From Isoetes taiwanensis (lineage: Eukaryota > Streptophyta > Lycopodiopsida > Isoetales > Isoetaceae): a DNA stretch of 64,000 bases. The notes below the pieces were generated by a model. It worked only from the letters and a program-made list of their open reading frames with translations. It was not told the DNA's origin and ran no database searches. The translations under genes were made by a program, and so were the position numbers. Shown here one piece after another: positions 44,584 through 54,603 of this stretch. Each line of letters begins with the position of its first letter. The stretch's first letter is position 1. The DNA lies in contig JAJEKV010000066.1 in assembly GCA_021234155.1 (NCBI GenBank), positions 5,667,050 through 5,731,049 on the forward strand, written 5' to 3'.

Positions 44584-44929
44584 AAGCTACCAGGCATCCT
44601 AAAGTAAGCTAAGACTCCTAAAGTGCACTCAGGCATCCAAATGGCGCCATGGTCAACTATAAGACCCTAAACTGGCTACCAGGCATCTAAATGGCGCGGT
44701 GGCGCCATTTAGCCCAAACAAAATAATGCAAGTACATGACATACCTGTCCCTTGAGGTGCGCTAGCCGCTGTCTCCACATTCTGAGGAGCTCCAGAATTG
44801 TCGATTTCCATTTCGAAATTTTGAATTTGGTCCCCCAAAACTGGTGTGTAGCTTGATGTGTTGAGGCGCTGAACTGTGCGGAAATGACGCCAGAAAACAT
44901 GGAAAAAAAAGGACGAAAAAGGGTTGCTT

Positions 44930-45290
44930 TAGGCGCTGACGGCTAGGCGCTGGGCGCTGGCGGCTAAGGTCGAGGCGCTAGGAGCTGGAATCGAAAACGA
45001 AAAAACCGAATGAGAAGCTTCAGAAAAACAATTAGGCATAAGAAACTTTAAGCGCCGCTCGGCTGTACCACGGGCGGCCAACTACGCGGATGGTCGGCCA
45101 TGCGCCCATGCCCGCCCAAATGCTGGAGTGCCGCCATGCCCGTGGCGGTCCAGGCCCATGCCCGCCCAGCGCCCCATGCCCGCCCATGCCCGGCGTGGCG
45201 TCCAGCGCCCATGTCGGCCGTGCGGCGTGGCGGTCGGCGCCATGCCCGCCCAATTTGAAATTTGAAATTGAATATTTCCCGCCCTTAACG
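44930..45290. promoter_or_regulatory. GC-rich region upstream of the ParB-like gene
   Basis: GGCGCT occurs repeatedly (44933-44975) and CATGCCCGCCCA-type blocks fill 45100-45250, in strong contrast to the AT-rich surroundings. At 45275-45282 TTTCCCGC matches the E2F consensus. This may be promoter-proximal DNA of the minus-strand gene starting at 44811. No TATA box is obvious. The minus-strand open stretch across it (45481-45032) lacks an ATG and follows the repeats. Confidence 0.4.
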
Positions 45291-45599
45291 CCTAGCCCAA
45301 ATTTGAACATAAAATTCAAAATTCCGCCCGCCAAATTAACATAAAAGTCAAAATTCCGCCCAGAAATTGAAATTTGACTGCCACACCGTCCAAATTTGAA
45401 TCGTCCGCTTTTAAAATTGTACTTTGCATTTAAAGCTCCATCTTTATTAAGCCTGCTCACACTTAATCGCGACCATGCCACGGCGGGCGTTTTTAGGTGC
45501 CGGTTAAGGCACTTCGAATCCGCATGTTAGTCTCTCGGTGGCTCGCATAAAGGCGCTTCTTTTCTTAAGCGATAGGCAGAAACTTTGCAAAGCGCATGC

Positions 45600-45745
45600 G
45601 CGTCTTTGTCGGTAGCTTTCTTCTTGGCGCTCACAGAAATCCGAGGTGATTCTTGGCGCTTTCTTCTTGGTGAATTCTTCTTGGCGCTTTCTTCTTGGCG
45701 AATCCTTCTTTGCGCTTTCTTCTTGGCGCTTTTCGGGATCAGCTT
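45600..45745. repeat. CTTCTTGGCGCTTT minisatellite
   Basis: The unit CTTCTTGGCGCTTT (and variants ending GGCGAAT or GGTGAAT) is repeated about seven times at 16-20 bp spacing. On the minus strand an ATG frame of 85 codons (45761-45504) reads RQEESAKK-like repeats. I regard this as repeat read-through, though a repeat-built N-terminal exon cannot be excluded. Confidence 0.75.
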
Positions 45746-46065
45746 GATTTTCCTGTTCCATCTACTGCTCCAGGACATACCACTATGGATCTATCTAATA
45801 TCAAGTAAGTCCACTTTTTCGGTATGAATTATGTTCTATTCTTTTGCCATGTGTATAAGCGTGTTCAAATGCTTTGATATGAATCTTTAGGAAACTAAGA
45901 ACCTTGGTTTCAATTGCAAAGTTGGCATGGGGTGCCCATGTTATGCGTGCTCGCTCTTATTGACACATATCACGACAATGGGAGCAAGAATGCATAACAT
46001 AGGCACCTCGTGTAGATTTTGTGATGGAGCTAAGCCAAATCGCCCCATGTGACCAACTTGGATCA

Positions 46066-46400
46066 AATGGCGCCAGGGCGCCATTCTATTCCAAATACAC
46101 CCTTATGGTGTGTTGGTCTTAATGGCTCCATAGTGCCATACGGTTGAACATGGTGCATGGCTGAAATGTAAATTTGGAGCCAAATGGAGCCATGGCACCA
46201 TTTGGTCGAAATGGTGCACTTGGATCAAATGGCGCCATGGCACCATTTGTTCCAAATTCACACCTATGAATGTGTCATAGGTGTGAATTTGGATCAAATG
46301 GCGCCAAGTGCACCGTTTCGACCAAATGGCGCCATGGCGCCATTTGGCTCCAAATTTAGACCAAAATTTATTCTTTTGTACTAAATGGCGCCATTTTCGC
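46066..46400. repeat. GGCGCC motif cluster with long hairpin
   Basis: AAATGGCGCCATGGCGCCATTT and variants occur at about 46068, 46230, 46299, 46325 and 46384. From about 46196 to 46330 the DNA is a nested inverted repeat. The inner arms CCAAATTCACACCTATGA (46252-46269) and its exact complement (46275-46292) surround a 5-base loop. The outer arms, GGTCGAAATGGTGCACTTGG and its mirror ending at about 46322, match with one mismatch. Confidence 0.88.
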
Positions 46401-47023
46401 TTATTTATTGCTTATTTTTCGTCTATAACAAAGTTTAAAATGAAACGCACTAATTTGCTCCAAACGCACTTTAAAAGGAATCTTTGAAAGATTCCCTAAA
46501 ATCTCCCCAAAAAATGCCCTTTTCTTGGTATATTTGTGACAGTGTGACAATTTGAATATTTTAGGCACCATTTTTGGAGGGGAATTTGAACTCAGCTTCC
46601 ATTCAAATTTGTTTGGTACCATTTTTTGGCCCCCTAGTTTGGTTTGAGAAATAGTAATATTTTTAAGGACAAAACAAAATAGACATTGAAAAAACACAGC
46701 AAGCGCTAAGAGTGCCCAAAAACGTATTTAGTTCAAAGTTTATGAATTCACTACAAAATTATGAACAAAATTGCCAAAAATGCAACACATTTTGATATTG
46801 CCTCAATGAAGCAAATATTTTCACCTTAAAGTGTGCCTCACACGCGAAGTTGAAGTCGAAGATGCTTGCTTTGCCTTATACACTTGCTCTTATTTGTTCC
46901 TCCAACTTGCTATAGACTTACATATCTGCAGCATGGCGGCGTATGTATCAATCTGGACTTTTTTAGACTTTGTAATTTATTTGTCTCTGTAGTCCTTAGT
47001 TTCTTCCAAATAAATTTCAAGAT
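46401..47023. other. AT-rich spacer
   Basis: No gene is recognised. AAAGGAATCTTTGAAAGATTCCCT, an imperfect palindrome, lies at 46474-46497. The minus-strand open stretch 46401-46697 lacks known similarity. Confidence 0.4.
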
Positions 47024-47258
47024 GGTATAAATTTATACCTCAATAGATAGTAATGTGTGGACATAGTATGCTAGAGAGTTCGCACGGTATAAATTTATAC
47101 CGCAAGAGGACTCGGCGGTATAGATTTATACAACAAGAGGACTCGGCGGTATAAATTTATCTGACAAAGAGGATTCGAGCGGTATAAATTTATACACTTA
47201 AAAGGACCGGCGGTATAAATTTATACCGCAAAGAGTTTTCTCGGTATAAATTTATACC
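47024..47258. repeat. Phased array of GGTATAAATTTATACC palindromes
   Basis: Seven copies of the perfect 16-bp palindrome or close variants start at 47024, 47086, 47117, 47148, 47181, 47212 and 47243. Spacings are 62, 31, 31, 33, 31 and 31 bp. Linkers resemble GCAAGAGGACTCGGC. The array ends in ATATATCGATATATCGAT, itself palindromic. Confidence 0.92.
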
Positions 47259-47626
47259 AAAGATATATCGATATATCGATCTATATATGTTCTTATGTTT
47301 TGGCGCTTATCCGGTAGTCCATTCGAGATCCGGCGGCTCACGTGGGTTTAGGGGCGTATCCTACGGCCCGCGGCGAGGAATTTACATATATAATATGCAC
47401 CATGCTCCTACGGTCCCGTTGATTCGATCGGCCGTGGGTCCGAATCCGGCGGCTCACGTGGCAGGGGATACATCCTACGGTCCCGTGGCTTTGGGAATTA
47501 TATGTAATAGATCCTCTCGGCTCATATTGCTTTTATATGGTGAGATCTTGATCGTTGATCGAGTCTAAGATCCTAAGGCTCATATTGAATGCTCGTTCCT
47601 TAAGGAAAGGCTTTTAAAATTTTTTA

Positions 47627-47699
47627 TGTTATTGAGGGGATTCGAACCCTAGTCCTCAACCCCCCAAACCCCCCACTCTAACCACTAGACCAAGCATTA
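47627..47699 (-). repeat. tRNA-derived SINE-like head, copy 1
   Basis: On the minus strand GCTTGGTCTAGTGGTTAGAG (box A) is followed about 33 bases later by GGGTTCGAATCCCC (box B), within 72 nt. G- and C-runs between them replace the anticodon arm, so it is not a functional tRNA. Confidence 0.7.
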
Positions 47700-48845
47700 A
47701 TTCTATAAAATTTATGTTTAAATGTATTAAGGGTAATGTTCTAATTAAGATAAAATAGACTATAATATTCTAGGATGTTTTGAAAGTTTCAAAATGTTCC
47801 AGAGAGTTCTAAAATGTTCTAGAATAGAATGTAAGGGAATCCAGGAGAATTAAATGGGATATAAGGAAATCTCATAAATTGTAAGAGAATCTAGGAAAAT
47901 ATACAAGTCTAACAGAATCTCTTAAAATCTAATTGAATCTAAGGGAATCTTCATAATATCTAAGGGAATTTAAGAAAATCTTGATGAAATCTTAGAGTTT
48001 TTTTAAGATTTTGCAAAGAGCGACAATAGAATGTTCTAAAATGTTTCATAATAAAGGTGCACAATATAAATCTTGAAAAAAAATATTCTAGATGCTTTCG
48101 GGGCAAAGCCTCGAGTCTAGAAATAGAAAATATTTTAAAAATGTTGCACAGATCCAAAATAGATTATTTTGGAAGGTTTTAAATGCTCATGGATAAGCAC
48201 CTCAATCAAAATAGAAAATTCTAAGAGAACCTAGGGGAATCTTCATGAATGCTAAATATAATACATAGAATGTTGAAGAATATAGAGGAATCACAAGAGA
48301 ATCTCAGTAGAATCGTTGGTTATCTAGAGCACTACAGGGCCTTACACCGTAAGAACATGCTAAAACTGGAACAATGCGCCGTAGGACGTATTAATTTTCT
48401 TGTATATATATGTTCTTATATATTATTATTATATTATATATATATATGTTCTTATGTTTGTCCTCCTAAATCCGACCGTTGATCCGAGATCCTACGGCTC
48501 ACGTGGCTTTGGGACGTATCCTCGGCCCGGATGGCTTGGAGTTTGTGTATAGACTATATGTATGCGATCCTACGGTCGAGGTTGATTTGATCACGATCGT
48601 CGGTCCAGATCCCTCGGCTCACATTGCTTTGGGACACATCCCTCACGGTGCACATGGCTTTGGGAATTATATGTAATCGATCCTATGGTCGGGTTGTTCT
48701 TGATCTTGATCGTCGATCTAGGATCCTACGGCTCATGTTGCTTTAGATTTTTTGCCCGTGTACGATCTGGAAGCCCTGATGGGTCCAAGATCCTCTGACC
48801 CACGTTGAATGCTCATCCTTTAGGGAAAGGCTTTTAAAAATTTTA

Positions 48846-48918
48846 TGTTGTGTGGGGGATTTAAACCCTGGTCATTGACCCCCTAGCCTCCCATTCTAAC
48901 CACTAGACCAAGCATTAA
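48846..48918 (-). repeat. tRNA-derived SINE-like head, copy 2
   Basis: This has the same box A (TGGTCTAGTGGTTAGAAT), but box B is mutated to GGGTTTAAATCCCC. It lies 1218 bp from copy 1 and was duplicated with the surrounding module. Confidence 0.68.
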
Positions 48919-49780
48919 TTCTATGAATAATTTATGTTTCAAATATACTTAAGGGTAATAATCCAGTTAAGATAAAATGGAGTATAATATTCTAACTAGT
49001 TCAAAAGAGTTCTAGAATGTTCTGGAAGGCTCTAGAAAGTTCTAGAATCTTCTAGAAAGTTCCAAAATATTCTAGAAAAATCTAGAACATAATCTCGGGG
49101 GAATCTATGAAAATTCTTCCAGAAAGTTTCAAATTGTTCTAATAGGTTCTAGAATGTTTGAGAATGTAGGAATCCATGGGAAGGTAAGAGAATCTAGGGA
49201 AATACTTCCAGAAAGTTCTAGGATATTTTGAAAGTCTCAGAATGTTCTAGAAAGTCTTAGAATGTTCCAGAAAGGCTTAGAATGTTCTAAAAAGTTCTAG
49301 AATGTAAAGGAATCCAGGAGAATCTAACAGAATCTAAGAAAATCTCATAAAATGTGAGAGAATCTAGGAAAATATTTACAAGCCTAAGGGAATCTCTTAA
49401 AATCTAGGGGATCTAAGGGAATCTTCATAAAATCTAAGGCAATCTAGGAAAATGTTGATGAAATCTTAGAGTATCTAAGGGAATCTTTAGAGAATCTCTT
49501 TGAATCTCATATAATGTAAGGGAACCTAAGGCAATCTCATAAAATCTAAAGGGATCTAAGGGAATCTAAGGGGATCGTCATAGAATCTTGGAGAATCTAC
49601 GGAAATCTAATGGAATCTAGAGGGAATCTTATAAAATTTAGAGGAATCTCCACGAAACCTCCAAGAGAACCTTGGTAGAATCTTAGAGAATCTATGAATT
49701 TAGAGTATTCTCAAGACATTCTTTTAGAATGTAGGGCACGACAAGAACTTGCAGCATAGGAACATGCTAAAACTCGAACA

Positions 49781-49893
49781 TGCACCGTAGGACGCATTAA
49801 ATTTCTTGTATATATGTATATTATATAAATATATAATATATATATAACATATATACATACATATACAAGAAATTTAATGCGTCCTATGGTGCA
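49781..49893. repeat. 33-bp inverted repeat around an AT-rich loop
   Basis: The left arm starts TGCACCGTAGGACGCATTAA (49781-49813). The right arm (49861-49893) is its reverse complement with one mismatch. The 47-bp loop is almost pure TATA/ATAT. The left arm is the closing sequence of module 2; the right arm abuts the LINE tail. Confidence 0.88.
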
Positions 49894-49904
49894 TATTCAC
49901 ACGG

Positions 49905-50350
49905 GGGGTGACTCCGGGCAACGAGAGCTGTTGGATAGGCATATTCACCCCTTATTCCTTAATCTACACCGTACATAAAGTTCCTCGTTTGTGGGGGTAT
50001 GCAAGTACAAAATTTGCTATACTGTATAATAAGATTCGCAAAATACTATAAGATTTCAAGCGGAATACTATATGGTGTTGATTTCGTACGTGCAAAATAC
50101 AACTATGAGGGCTCTATTTTGTCCTCGTCACCCCGTGTGAATATGCACCCAAACCAAAGGGGGTTTAAGGGAGATTTTAATTTAATTGTGTTGGACCCAA
50201 TGGTTGTGTTAATTAATGTCAATGGTAGTTATGTGTTGGTTGTTAATGTCAATGGTTGTTATGTGTTGGGGGATTTAATTTTTATATATTGGATGTTAAT
50301 GGTTTGTGTTGCAAAAAAAAATTTTTGGCCCCTTCGGGGCCTTAGGGACG
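49905..50350 (+). mobile_element. LINE family A 3' fragment, copy 2
   Basis: It starts GTGACTCCGGGCAACGAGAG and holds the degraded C-terminus (RFAKYYKI) and the 3' UTR marker GTGTGAATATGCACCCAAAC. It ends in A9 and the hairpin GGCCCC-TTC-GGGGCC (50327-50341). It is severely 5' truncated. Confidence 0.85.
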
Positions 50351-51252
50351 TCACCTTCCCCTCTCCCAGTGTGACAAAACTTTTAGAATTCAAACCAGAA
50401 AAAAAACTAGAACTTATTTGAGGCTTTCATCACCTGTAGCTTTTGAATTTCATCACAATAAAACAAATAGAACATAAGTAAAAGTTACCATAAAGATAGA
50501 GCAGATTGATCCCATTATTCTGAAAGTCATAAAGTTTGCAACACCCATACACAAACATTTTTCAACTGAATTTAACAAAGACCTTTGGCCTCCATGGATT
50601 CTTGTGATCTTAAAACCAAAGTGGGAAACTTTTTCGCTTGTTAGCACAAGGATCTAGAAGCCTTGAAATTTGCTCAATAACTGCCTCAAAATCTAAAAAT
50701 GCATGGTAATTTTTTGCAAGCTTCATTCAATAAGCGCAATCTCAGATTAATCACCGGTAGGATGTGAAAGCCTACCAAACCCGGCCGAAAAATTGCTGTT
50801 TTAGCATATATAACTTAACCAAACATATCCATATCATACACTATCAAAAAGATCTCGGAGAGAGCTTTCCAACGTAATAAAAATCATCATAAACAGAGCT
50901 CTGGATCAAAAGTTATGATAGGAAATGTGTTGCCGGCGGAGAAACTGCACTACATGCGCCCTTCAAGCCCTTCATGTGCCCATTATGCACCACACACACA
51001 AAAAAAGGGCTTTTGTTGTGAGCCATTGGTTGTTGACCATTATGCATCACACACACACAAAAAGGGCTTTGTTGTGAGCCATTGGTTGTTGACCATTGAA
51101 AAAAAAAAAAGCTAAAATCAATGGCTCAGAAATGGTGCACTCTAGATGTACGCATTAGTACATCCATTTGAATACATCACGAAATCATAGGAAAACCTTA
51201 GTGAAAAGCGTACAAAAACACAAAGAAAACCCCCTGTTATTATGCTACATAT
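50351..51252. other. Spacer with a 65-bp direct repeat
   Basis: AAAAAGGGCTTTxGTTGTGAGCCATTGGTTGTTGACCATT is repeated at about 51003 and 51058, with ACACACACA runs before each. The minus-strand open stretch 50647-50453 (64 codons) is unassigned. Confidence 0.45.
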
Positions 51253-51632
51253 GGGTGACTCCGGGCATCGAGAGCTGTTGGATGAGCATATATGCCTTTT
51301 ATACCTCGATCTGGACCGTACATAGAGATCCTCGTTTGTGGGGTATGCATGTACAAGTTTTAGTATATTGTATAACACAGTTTGCGAAATACTATAAGAT
51401 TTGAGACAATGTACTATATGGTGTTGATTTTGTACATGTATAGGGGGCTCTCCCTCCCCCTACGTCAAATTAAGTGTGAATATGCACCTAAACCAAAGGG
51501 GGTTTAAGGGGAATTTTATTTTAAGTGTGAAATGCAATGGTTTGTTTAATTAATGTTAATGGTAGTTATGTGTTGGTAGTTATACTAAAAATTTTTATTC
51601 CTTGGGCCCTAACAAAAAAAAAAAAAAAAAAC
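51253..51632 (+). mobile_element. LINE family A 3' fragment, copy 3
   Basis: GTGACTCCGGGCATCGAGAG at the start, the C-terminal text RDPRLWGMHVQVLVYCI, GTGTGAATATGCACCTAAAC, and an A18 tail at about 51608-51632. The terminal hairpin is degraded to CTTGGGCCCTAAC. Confidence 0.85.
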
Positions 51633-54603
51633 CAAATAAACAAATAAGCAATTTATAACAATACAACATATACACCACATACTCAAGTTATAAAAGTATT
51701 TTAGAATTTGCCAAATCAACATATCAAAGAACATTTGTGTTGTCTTCAATCCTGTAATGTTCATAACTACCACACGTAACTACCACCGCATGACCACCAA
51801 AGATATCCGGGAGCCTATGGCAAGGTAAGCATAGACTTTGAAGAGAAGAGGATTGAATACATTGTGATGAAACTCCAATGTCCGACCAACCCGACCAATA
51901 ATCATTTAACACCGTAAGAGATTGCCATCTCTGACTTGCCAACCAAATGCCTTAGTATAGTACAACCCTAAAATCTCCCTGTGGAGATGGACTCCCCATG
52001 GCAATGTTGTGGGCTAGTACTAGGGCCTCCGGACCTGTCCCACTTTTCAAAATCTCATATATTTTCATGATTGCATGACCACCTTCTTGCATGCATCGCC
52101 CAAAGGCAATCAACATTTAATAGATTGTAACTTCTTTAGTATCTGATGCTTGTATCATAGGGAGAACCTTTCTACAAGCAAGCAAGCAAGCAAACAAGCA
52201 AGAACAAACAAACAAACAAGAGCTAGCAAGCTGGAACTGGAAACTCAAACAAATTACATGCACACATCTAAGATCAAAAAGTAGTATCTGGATGCTAGAA
52301 GTAAATTTGTGATACAAAAGTTGGAAAATTGTATTTTTTTCCTTATTATCAGAATGATTTGATCTCAATCATGCCACCGTGCAAGTACAAAAAGGAACTA
52401 CTGTGCACAGAAACTTCTACCATTTATAGAACAAATGAATCAATCTGAGAGAAATGAATGAATGGGGGATCAGCAGACAAACATGTACCGCATATTGGAG
52501 GGCTTCAACCGAAAGCAAAGCCGGGGGCATATCTTGACGGTATTTACTGGCCGATTACGAATCGAGAAATCCCCCTGTTGGTAATTACAACTGAGAAGTC
52601 CAAGCAAATTTTCTCAGTTTCTCTAGGATGAGCAGTTTCTCTAGGATGAGCAGTCCAAGCAAATTTTCTCAGTTTCTCTAGGGCACTTACATGCTAAGTA
52701 ATATTCATCATGCTTGCAAGATCCTTGACATATGCCTGCACTACAAACTAAATGGTTAGCATCACCAAAGATAATTACCCCAAAGATAGAATACTTTGTT
52801 GATCTTTCCCGACACCACAAGTGTAGGAGTCTCCGCTGTGATGTCGAGCAAAGGAACTCAACGGCGTGGTTGCACCGCCATAGGTGTTCTCCCCAGTGAC
52901 GACTTCATGGTCATGGTCAACCGGGGGTCATGGTATGATTATCTCCCAAAGCTAGCGAGGAGAAGGTATAATTGGCGTGAACATCACACCGATGGGCATC
53001 ATTCATACCCCAAAGACAAGGATTTATTTGTGATCAGTTCTATGCCACAGACATGGTAACGGCCAGCAAATATGGCAGGGGAAAAAAAATAAAAAGATTA
53101 AGGCTCCTGATCACTCTTAAATTACATTACTCTGCTAGCCTAGAAAGCTTGAGCAAGTTTATTTAACAAGTCCTTGAGCGAGAGAAGAGTGCGAAATAAA
53201 TTCTTACCGTGCTCTGCGTAAAGCCCCATTACGAGACATGCCGATGTCCATTATTGAACCGGGTGAATTGCATCCTTTGCTCTCCTTAGAGCAAATATTA
53301 GCGCTACCCACCACAACGGTGCCGGGGGCATAGCGAATTCAAGCCTTTGGTTTGTGAACTCCTATAAAAACACTTGAGGAATTTCCGTGCCTGCTGCCAT
53401 ATCTGAAAAGCCTGATAAGCATGTAGAGATCTATCTTGTATAGACGAAAAGCTTGGGAAGCAAAGAACCCAACCCAACTCCGTCTTAAGGATCAATCTGC
53501 ACGTCTGCTTCGGATGCAAAAAACAGTATGCAAATCCGATCAACTTCAATTCGCAAAACAGAGGATCACAAAGAGATTAACAACAGTAGGGAAGAAACCG
53601 ATTCCTTCTAATATTAACCTAATATTTGAAACCTAAACTAAAAAAACATGCAAACAATAAAAGCCCCACAACCACAGGATTTTCCCTCTCTTTAAAATCA
53701 ACGGCTAACAAATAGGTGCACTCTAGAAATACCGTTTAGTACGTTCACGTGAATACGCCCATGAAATCATATGAAAACCATGCCAAAAAGCGTATAAAAT
53801 CACAAAAAAACCCCTGTTATAATGCTACATATATATAACTAAGAAAGTTCTGATACCGTGTCTTCCATATTGTTTTGAGAAAGTTCTGATATACCGTGTC
53901 TTGTATATGGCACTGTTTATACCCAGCCATACGATTTCTTAAATGTTTTGTACATATAAGTTCCATAAAATAAGCGCACCTCTGTTGTGGTCTCATGCTC
54001 ATGCAGAAAAAACATGTATTTTATTCTTTCTTTCTCTTACTAGACCAAACATCTACATGCAGCAAGTGGACAAATTTTAAACGACTTAAAAAAGAGGAGA
54101 TGTAAAGTGAAGTTATTTAGAACAGTGCATGTACTTCTTCATGCTGATTTGAAGTGGGACATCCACTTCAGAATTCAATTGCAACCAGCAAAATTTTCTC
54201 CATCCGAAATCTGAACTGCAAATGCTAAGCATGAATGCTAGTATCTATCCAAATGAAATAGCCATTTGTGATGAGAATAGCTTGGAAGGATTTCATGCTT
54301 TTTCAATGCCAAAGCCAGTATGTTTCTTATAAACCAAAACTCTATTCACATCTTTTCAAATACAATGTAAACTAAAAAATTTAAAGCAAAATCATCTTCC
54401 ATCACTCTTTGTTGCGGGTCCAATCCTCTATCTCATGCCATCATTAATTAATCCTTTCTTAACCTCCACAAACCTAAATCCTTGTCATATTTCAGAGATT
54501 ACATACCTGATATCAAATAAGAATACCAGATATCAAATACAAGAATCAAATACAGAGATTACATACCAGATATCAAATACAAGAATCAAAAGACAATGAT
54601 ATT
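51633..54603. other. AT-rich spacer with unassigned exon-like stretches
   Basis: A plus-strand open stretch to 53059 contains SSKGTQRRGCTAIGVLPSDD and VNRGSWYDYLPKLARRRYNW, the most protein-like text here; it lacks a clear ATG start and a known family. A GAGCAGTTTCTCTAGGAT duplication lies at about 52610-52680. Just before the next gene, ACCAGATATCAAATACAAGA is duplicated (54524-54594). No complete gene is supported. Confidence 0.35.

Larger units (their letters stand above)
40548..44811 (-). pseudogene. ParB/sulfiredoxin-like domain protein, spliced, with frameshifts
   Basis: Exon 1 (44811-44745) starts MEIDNSGAPQ. Intron 1 (44744-43740) has GTATGT and TTGTTGCAG borders, and the phases join GGG ACA G|CT. 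Exon 2 (43739 to 41980) encodes an unassigned region, a Lys/Glu-rich stretch (about 42880-43050), then RPRNMEHVKTLVESFQRD and HYYIVNGNHSVMAAQLV. The latter pair fits the ParB/Srx fold (R-P-x5-HV, then VxGxHxxxAA). Intron 2 is 41979-41791. Exon 3 begins RYLALAEVTMRGKH and runs to TAA at 40548, with SFWIVVFARPEHNFLISSVL and DTRGIFPMWDK. One-base frameshifts lie near 42488 (A7 run), 42340 and 41400 (T5 run), and the phase across intron 2 is unclear. Homopolymer positions mean assembly error is possible. ParB-like domains bind or cut nucleic acid or hydrolyse CTP; the role here is unknown. Confidence 0.7.
47283..49830. repeat. Two tandem modules with CACGTG blocks, SINE-like head and TTCTAGAA-rich tail
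   Basis: Module 1 (about 47283-48420) and module 2 (about 48440-49830) have the same order. First come GATCCTACGGCTCACGTGGC-type repeats containing the G-box core CACGTG, then a tRNA-like segment. A long low-complexity stretch of AATCTAAGGGAATCT and GTTCTAGAATGTTCTAGAA follows. Each closes with GGAACATGCTAAAACT and CCGTAGGACG.ATTAA then TTTCTTGTATAT. The two tRNA-like segments are 1218 bp apart. No protein-coding gene is seen. Confidence 0.8.

Noticed and set aside
45032-45481. 149-codon minus-strand frame in the GC-rich region
   Set aside because: No ATG start, and the translation follows the CATGCCCGCCCA repeats; more likely promoter-proximal repeat DNA.
40548-46400. A literal bacterial-type ParB-parS partition system
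   Set aside because: No ParA partner, no HTH domain recognised, the gene has introns and frameshifts, and palindrome binding is untested; kept only as an analogy.
47024-47258. CRISPR array
   Set aside because: The regular palindromes superficially resemble one, but the spacers are short (about 15 bp) and similar to each other, there are no cas genes, and the context is a eukaryotic genome.
47627-48918. Functional tRNA genes
   Set aside because: Boxes A and B are present but the anticodon arm is replaced by G/C runs and no cloverleaf forms; treated as SINE-like heads.
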